From assembly GCA_002496475.1 (NCBI GenBank), contig DAJV01000117.1:1998-17508 (forward strand): 15,511 nt of DNA. Direction: 5' to 3'. The notes under the pieces were generated by a model. That model saw only the letters and a list, made by a program, of their open reading frames with translations, was not told where the DNA came from and made no database searches. Shown here piece by piece: positions 13,125-15,511 of this stretch. This DNA comes from Vulcanisaeta sp. UBA163. GTDB taxonomy: Archaea > Thermoproteota > Thermoprotei > Thermoproteales > Thermocladiaceae. Each line of letters begins with the position of its first letter. The first letter of the stretch is position 1. Made by a program: the position numbers and the translations under genes.

Positions 13125-14249
13125 TCACCTGGTTATCTTCATTATATTATCCATTTCCTCTATTAACTTAGCGCCTTGCCCTTCCTGGAACCACTTGATT
13201 ATTGGATCCAGGTACTTAATGACCTCATTAGCCACCGCATTCTTTAAATCCAATGGGTGTATCTTGCCATCTGCGTATGCCTTCACTAATTCATCGAATG
13301 ACCAGAATTCCAGGTAGCCACCACCATATTGCTGCGGCCTTTCTATTATGAATGGCTTGTCCCTACGTTCCCTGAATAAGAATAAATGTGCTAACTCAAT
13401 CACTGGGTTCATCTTAACCTCCCTAGGTGGGCAATAGGCCTTGAGTATCTTTTGTCGTATGGAATCCACGTCGTCATGGAGGAATATTGCCGTGTCAGGT
13501 AGTGACTTGCTCATCTTCATCTCGCTCAATTCTTCCCTGGACTCCCTACCAGTGATGTTCAGCGCAGGTATTAAACCATGGAATAGGGCTATTGGTTTTA
13601 CCTTCTCATTATTAAGCATTAACGGGTAGAACCTAACCTTCAGCGCAAGTTCTCTGGCCAGTACATACGCCTTTCTCTGGTCAATACCACCATGAGCAAT
13701 GTGCGAGCCAATAACAAAGACATCAGCCACTTGAAGCAGTGGGTAAACCAACCATGACATTGGTATTGACTCACCCATCTTCCTACCAAGTATTGTTAGG
13801 CTATGCCTAATATCGGCTAGGTTAGTCATCCTGGCAAGGTCAAGTATTAAGTACCAGTACTCATCATTGTTGTGATACAGATCACTGGCCATGTAAAACC
13901 TTACATTATCCGGGTCACCACCAAGGACCTCGATGACCTTCTTAAACGTGTCAACATAGTATCTACTCGCAACCCTCCTTATTAACTCAAGGTCGCCACC
14001 AAGCTTGTTATTAAGCCACGAGTGTATGTCAGCGAGTAGTATTGAGACCTCGACGCCGGCCCTCTGCAGATCTACAACCTTTGATAGACTGACTATACCC
14101 GTACCAATATGAACAAATCCACTAATTTCAAACCCTATGTAGTGTTTTAGCTTGGTCCCTGTCTCCAGGTACTGCCTTAATTCATCAATCGTTAGCACCT
14201 CCTCCGTGGGATACTTGGTTATTAGTGCCAATTTATCCTCAATATCCAT
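13125..14249 (-). CDS. tyrS: Tyrosyl-tRNA synthetase
   Basis: Class I synthetase that activates tyrosine and attaches it to tRNA-Tyr in the cytoplasm. From ATG 14247-14249 the product is 374 aa. It has YIGFEISGFVHIGTG at 37-51, containing the HIGH-equivalent HIGT and the tyrosine-pocket Y and E. ADIHSW is at 73-78, SWLVYPLLQVADVF at 165-178, GGIDQRKAYVLARE at 187-200 (the archaeal/eukaryal TyrRS signature) and the KMSKS loop at 245-249. A TTG at 14262-14264 would add five residues (MVVII). The TATA element centred at 14275 is 26 nt from the ATG, so the ATG is preferred. It is divergent from the DUF371 gene and convergent with the flavoprotein gene, so it is transcribed alone. Confidence 0.95.
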   Translation of the reverse strand: MDIEDKLALITKYPTEEVLTIDELRQYLETGTKLKHYIGFEISGFVHIGTGIVSLSKVVDLQRAGVEVSILLADIHSWLNNKLGGDLELIRRVASRYYVDTFKKVIEVLGGDPDNVRFYMASDLYHNNDEYWYLILDLARMTNLADIRHSLTILGRKMGESIPMSWLVYPLLQVADVFVIGSHIAHGGIDQRKAYVLARELALKVRFYPLMLNNEKVKPIALFHGLIPALNITGRESREELSEMKMSKSLPDTAIFLHDDVDSIRQKILKAYCPPREVKMNPVIELAHLFLFRERRDKPFIIERPQQYGGGYLEFWSFDELVKAYADGKIHPLDLKNAVANEVIKYLDPIIKWFQEGQGAKLIEEMDNIMKITR

Positions 14250-14266
14250 TATTATTACCACCAAAA

Positions 14267-14280
14267 TTAAGATAATTAAG
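14267..14280. promoter_or_regulatory. Symmetric bidirectional TATA element between tyrS and DUF371
   Basis: TTAAGATAATTAAG is centred near 14275. It is 26 nt from the tyrS ATG (base 14249) and 26 nt from the GTG 14301 of the DUF371 gene, so one element could drive both leaderless genes. Confidence 0.55.
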
Positions 14281-14300
14281 CTTTATTGAGTTTAAAGCCC

Positions 14301-14765
14301 GTGGTTAGGTTCATCACTGATAAGGTACGGGCATGGGGACACATCAACATTAGAGCCAGTCACAGGTCAACAATTGAAGTAACTAGGGATGACTACCTAA
14401 CGCCCCGGGGAGACTGCATAGTGGGTATTAAGGCTGATAAGGGTTTAGCTGATATAAATCCTGGGTTGAGGAGTATCATTAGGAGGGGTGATTCTTTAGT
14501 GATCGTTGTGTTCATGGTTGATAAATACATTGACTTGGTCATAGGCATGGGTTCCCCGAGACTTACTCTAGGCAGCAGGGGTAAAATAATAATCAGGAGG
14601 AGTACTTATATTGATGATTCAACATTGATGATAAAGGCTAATAAGGCAGCCATAGATCTTGATAGGAAACTCATAGATAGACTGAAAAGGGGTGCATCAC
14701 TTACAATGTATATTGTAGGTGTCGACCTTGAGCAGACTGGAACAACTAAGGGCAATGGCACTTAG
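14301..14765 (+). CDS. DUF371 protein
   Basis: Member of the archaeal DUF371 family, whose biochemical function I do not know. From GTG 14301 the product is 154 aa. Its family features are WGHINIRASHRSTIEVT at 12-28, the core LTPRGDCIVGIKADK at 33-47, a central hydrophobic strand pair, and IKANKAAIDLDRKLIDRLKR at 111-130. The conserved His and Asp/Cys positions (GHxNIxAxH, RGDC) look like a ligand or metal site. TTG 14286 would add five residues, but it is only 11 nt from the TATA centre. The last dozen residues (EQTGTTKGNGT) look unconstrained. There the sequence doubles as the start of the overlapping dolichol-kinase-like gene, with which it is evidently co-transcribed. Confidence 0.85.
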   Translation: MVRFITDKVRAWGHINIRASHRSTIEVTRDDYLTPRGDCIVGIKADKGLADINPGLRSIIRRGDSLVIVVFMVDKYIDLVIGMGSPRLTLGSRGKIIIRRSTYIDDSTLMIKANKAAIDLDRKLIDRLKRGASLTMYIVGVDLEQTGTTKGNGT

Positions 14766-15450
14766 GAAGTTAATCCACGTGGTATTGTCAGTATTTCTAA
14801 TAATACCGTTCATAGTGAATTTAGGCATTTATGGAATATCAACAACCCTCTACTTCACATTAATAACACTGGGGGTTTCTGTGATTTATGTAGTACAGGT
14901 AAAGAGACCCATAATAACAATAATGTTATTGGACGCATTAACAAGCGCCAGGAGATCCATACTGCAGCAAATCACGAAGTCACCAATAAGCTCTGCAATA
15001 CCATTAGACACGCTAGATGATAGTTTAATGAAGCTTGAGAAGACCGTTAAGGAACTACTTGATAACGTAGAAAGGGATTACGAGAGAAGGGGTGGATATT
15101 TAGGAATCCTGATGGGGGCCATTGGCGTATTAATAAGTCAATTACTGGCTGGTAATTACGTAATCTACGGTATAGTATCAGTAATTGTTTACGACACAAT
15201 GAGCGCACTTGGCGGTACACTCCTCGGGAGAGTTAAATTACCCTTTAGCAACGCCACGATGGAGGGTGTACTCGTCGGTATGGCATCATTAGCAATAGTG
15301 CTTTTTATACTCACGAACCAACTGGTTGGGTCACTGGCGATTATCGTAGTTGCAGCACTGGCGGAGGCTTATGGAATGGAGGATAACCTGGCGATACCGG
15401 TGGCTACGTCATTGATGGCCATGGTCCTTAGACTACCCGTGATTACGTAG
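14719..15450 (+). CDS. Dolichol-kinase-like integral membrane protein
   Basis: Member of the membrane family that includes CTP-dependent dolichol and phytol kinases and related CDP-lipid enzymes. In archaea a polyprenol or isoprenoid alcohol is the likely substrate (inference). From GTG 14719 the product is 243 aa. RKLIH at 16-20 matches the family's N-terminal R-K-x-x-H motif, and YDTMSALGG at 158-166 the D...A..G motif. KLPFSNATMEG at 173-183 corresponds to the K-T-x-E-G motif, and EAYGMEDNLAIP at 216-227 to the E...DDNLxIP end motif. Hydrophobic helices lie at about 20-40, 41-61, 64-75, 127-145, 147-165 and 183-215. A charged helical insert (about 77-125) follows the third. ATG 14755 is an alternative start, giving an 11-nt instead of a 47-nt overlap with DUF371; RKLIH is retained either way. 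Confidence 0.8.
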   Translation: MSTLSRLEQLRAMALRKLIHVVLSVFLIIPFIVNLGIYGISTTLYFTLITLGVSVIYVVQVKRPIITIMLLDALTSARRSILQQITKSPISSAIPLDTLDDSLMKLEKTVKELLDNVERDYERRGGYLGILMGAIGVLISQLLAGNYVIYGIVSVIVYDTMSALGGTLLGRVKLPFSNATMEGVLVGMASLAIVLFILTNQLVGSLAIIVVAALAEAYGMEDNLAIPVATSLMAMVLRLPVIT

Positions 15451-15511
15451 TTGACCTCCTCCCCGCCCTGGATGGGGGTTTCCTTGGGTTGTTCATTGGT
15501 TTGTGGTTTAC
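15443..15511 (-). CDS. Partial: C-terminal tail of a TnpB-like protein
   Basis: A minus-strand frame enters from the right edge and reads VNHKPMNNPRKPPSRAGRRS plus TT, then TAA at 15443-15445. Only 22 codons are in the window, so this is a partial gene. The proline/arginine-rich PRKPPSRAGR ending is like the disordered C-terminal tails of archaeal TnpB proteins of the IS200/IS605 group, as I recall them. The coding sequence runs through the GC-rich right-end repeat of the element and stops just outside it. It overlaps the last 8 nt of the dolichol-kinase-like gene. Whether the rest of tnpB is intact lies beyond this window. Confidence 0.4.
   Translation of the reverse strand, partial: VNHKPMNNPRKPPSRAGRRSTT
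15451..15511 (-). mobile_element. Right end of an IS200/IS605 (tnpB) element, partial
   Basis: The minus strand reads AACCCAAGGAAACCCCC, then ATCCAGGGCGGGGAGGAGGT, then CAA. The pattern 'GGAAACCCCGCCCT..AGGGCGGGGAGGAGGTCA' is the recurring 3' end of tnpB elements in Sulfolobales and other archaea. It forms a GC hairpin followed by GGAGGAGGTCAA. Here the hairpin is imperfect. The TCAA at 15454-15451 would be the right-end cleavage site. Known biology: this region is the scaffold of the right-end guide RNA (omega RNA) used by TnpB, and the host bases immediately beyond serve as guide. That would be the reverse complement of about 15431-15450, the end of the dolichol-kinase-like gene. Assignment is from pattern recall, not a search. 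Confidence 0.5.

Noticed and set aside
1..15511. CRISPR array or cas genes.
   Set aside because: No regularly spaced direct repeats and no Cas motifs were seen anywhere in the window.

Overview
The window looks like a chromosomal segment of a hyperthermophilic crenarchaeon, most likely a member of the Thermoproteales related to Vulcanisaeta or Caldivirga. The assignment is inference. It rests on a clear Cren7 chromatin protein gene, an archaeal-type tyrosyl-tRNA synthetase, a DUF371 gene, a geranylgeranyl-reductase-type flavoprotein, a moderate GC content, and the promoter layout. In most transcription units an AT-rich TATA-like box lies about 25-31 nt upstream of the start codon, so most first genes appear to be leaderless.

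Layout. (1) Positions 1-1400 are a gene graveyard on the minus strand: a C-terminal remnant of an N6-adenine DNA methyltransferase, and one or two unidentified genes broken by stop codons and frame changes, several of them next to G runs. (2) Positions 1466-5280 hold small and regulatory or structural genes: a Cys-rich unknown, Cren7, a PRC-barrel/coiled-coil protein resembling CdvA, two small zinc ribbons, a RimK-type ATP-grasp ligase, a four-helix membrane protein, and a small C2H2-type zinc-finger protein. (3) Positions 5318-7415 run rightward: two unknown proteins and a PfkB-family kinase. They meet a membrane-anchored winged-helix regulator head-on. (4) Positions 7989-13122 are two divergent pairs: an unknown protein with an M24 metallopeptidase (Xaa-Pro dipeptidase-like), and an HD-domain phosphohydrolase with the geranylgeranyl-reductase-like flavoprotein. 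A 92-aa protein lies between them and overlaps the HD gene tail to tail. (5) Positions 13125-15450 hold tyrS, divergent from a DUF371 gene and an overlapping dolichol-kinase-like membrane protein. (6) The last 69 bases carry what looks like the 3' end of a tnpB gene and the right end of an IS200/IS605-type element, abutting the kinase gene.

How the genes work together. Most are housekeeping or hypothetical and do not form one pathway. Two are plausibly tied to isoprenoid lipids: the reductase-like protein would saturate geranylgeranyl chains, and the dolichol-kinase-like protein would phosphorylate polyprenols. Three divergent gene pairs appear to share one near-palindromic TATA element, roughly equidistant from both start codons. 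I found no CRISPR array, tRNA or rRNA. I see no convincing new multi-gene system. The best leads are the right-end mobile element with its predicted guide-RNA region, the shared bidirectional promoters, and the CdvA-like gene.
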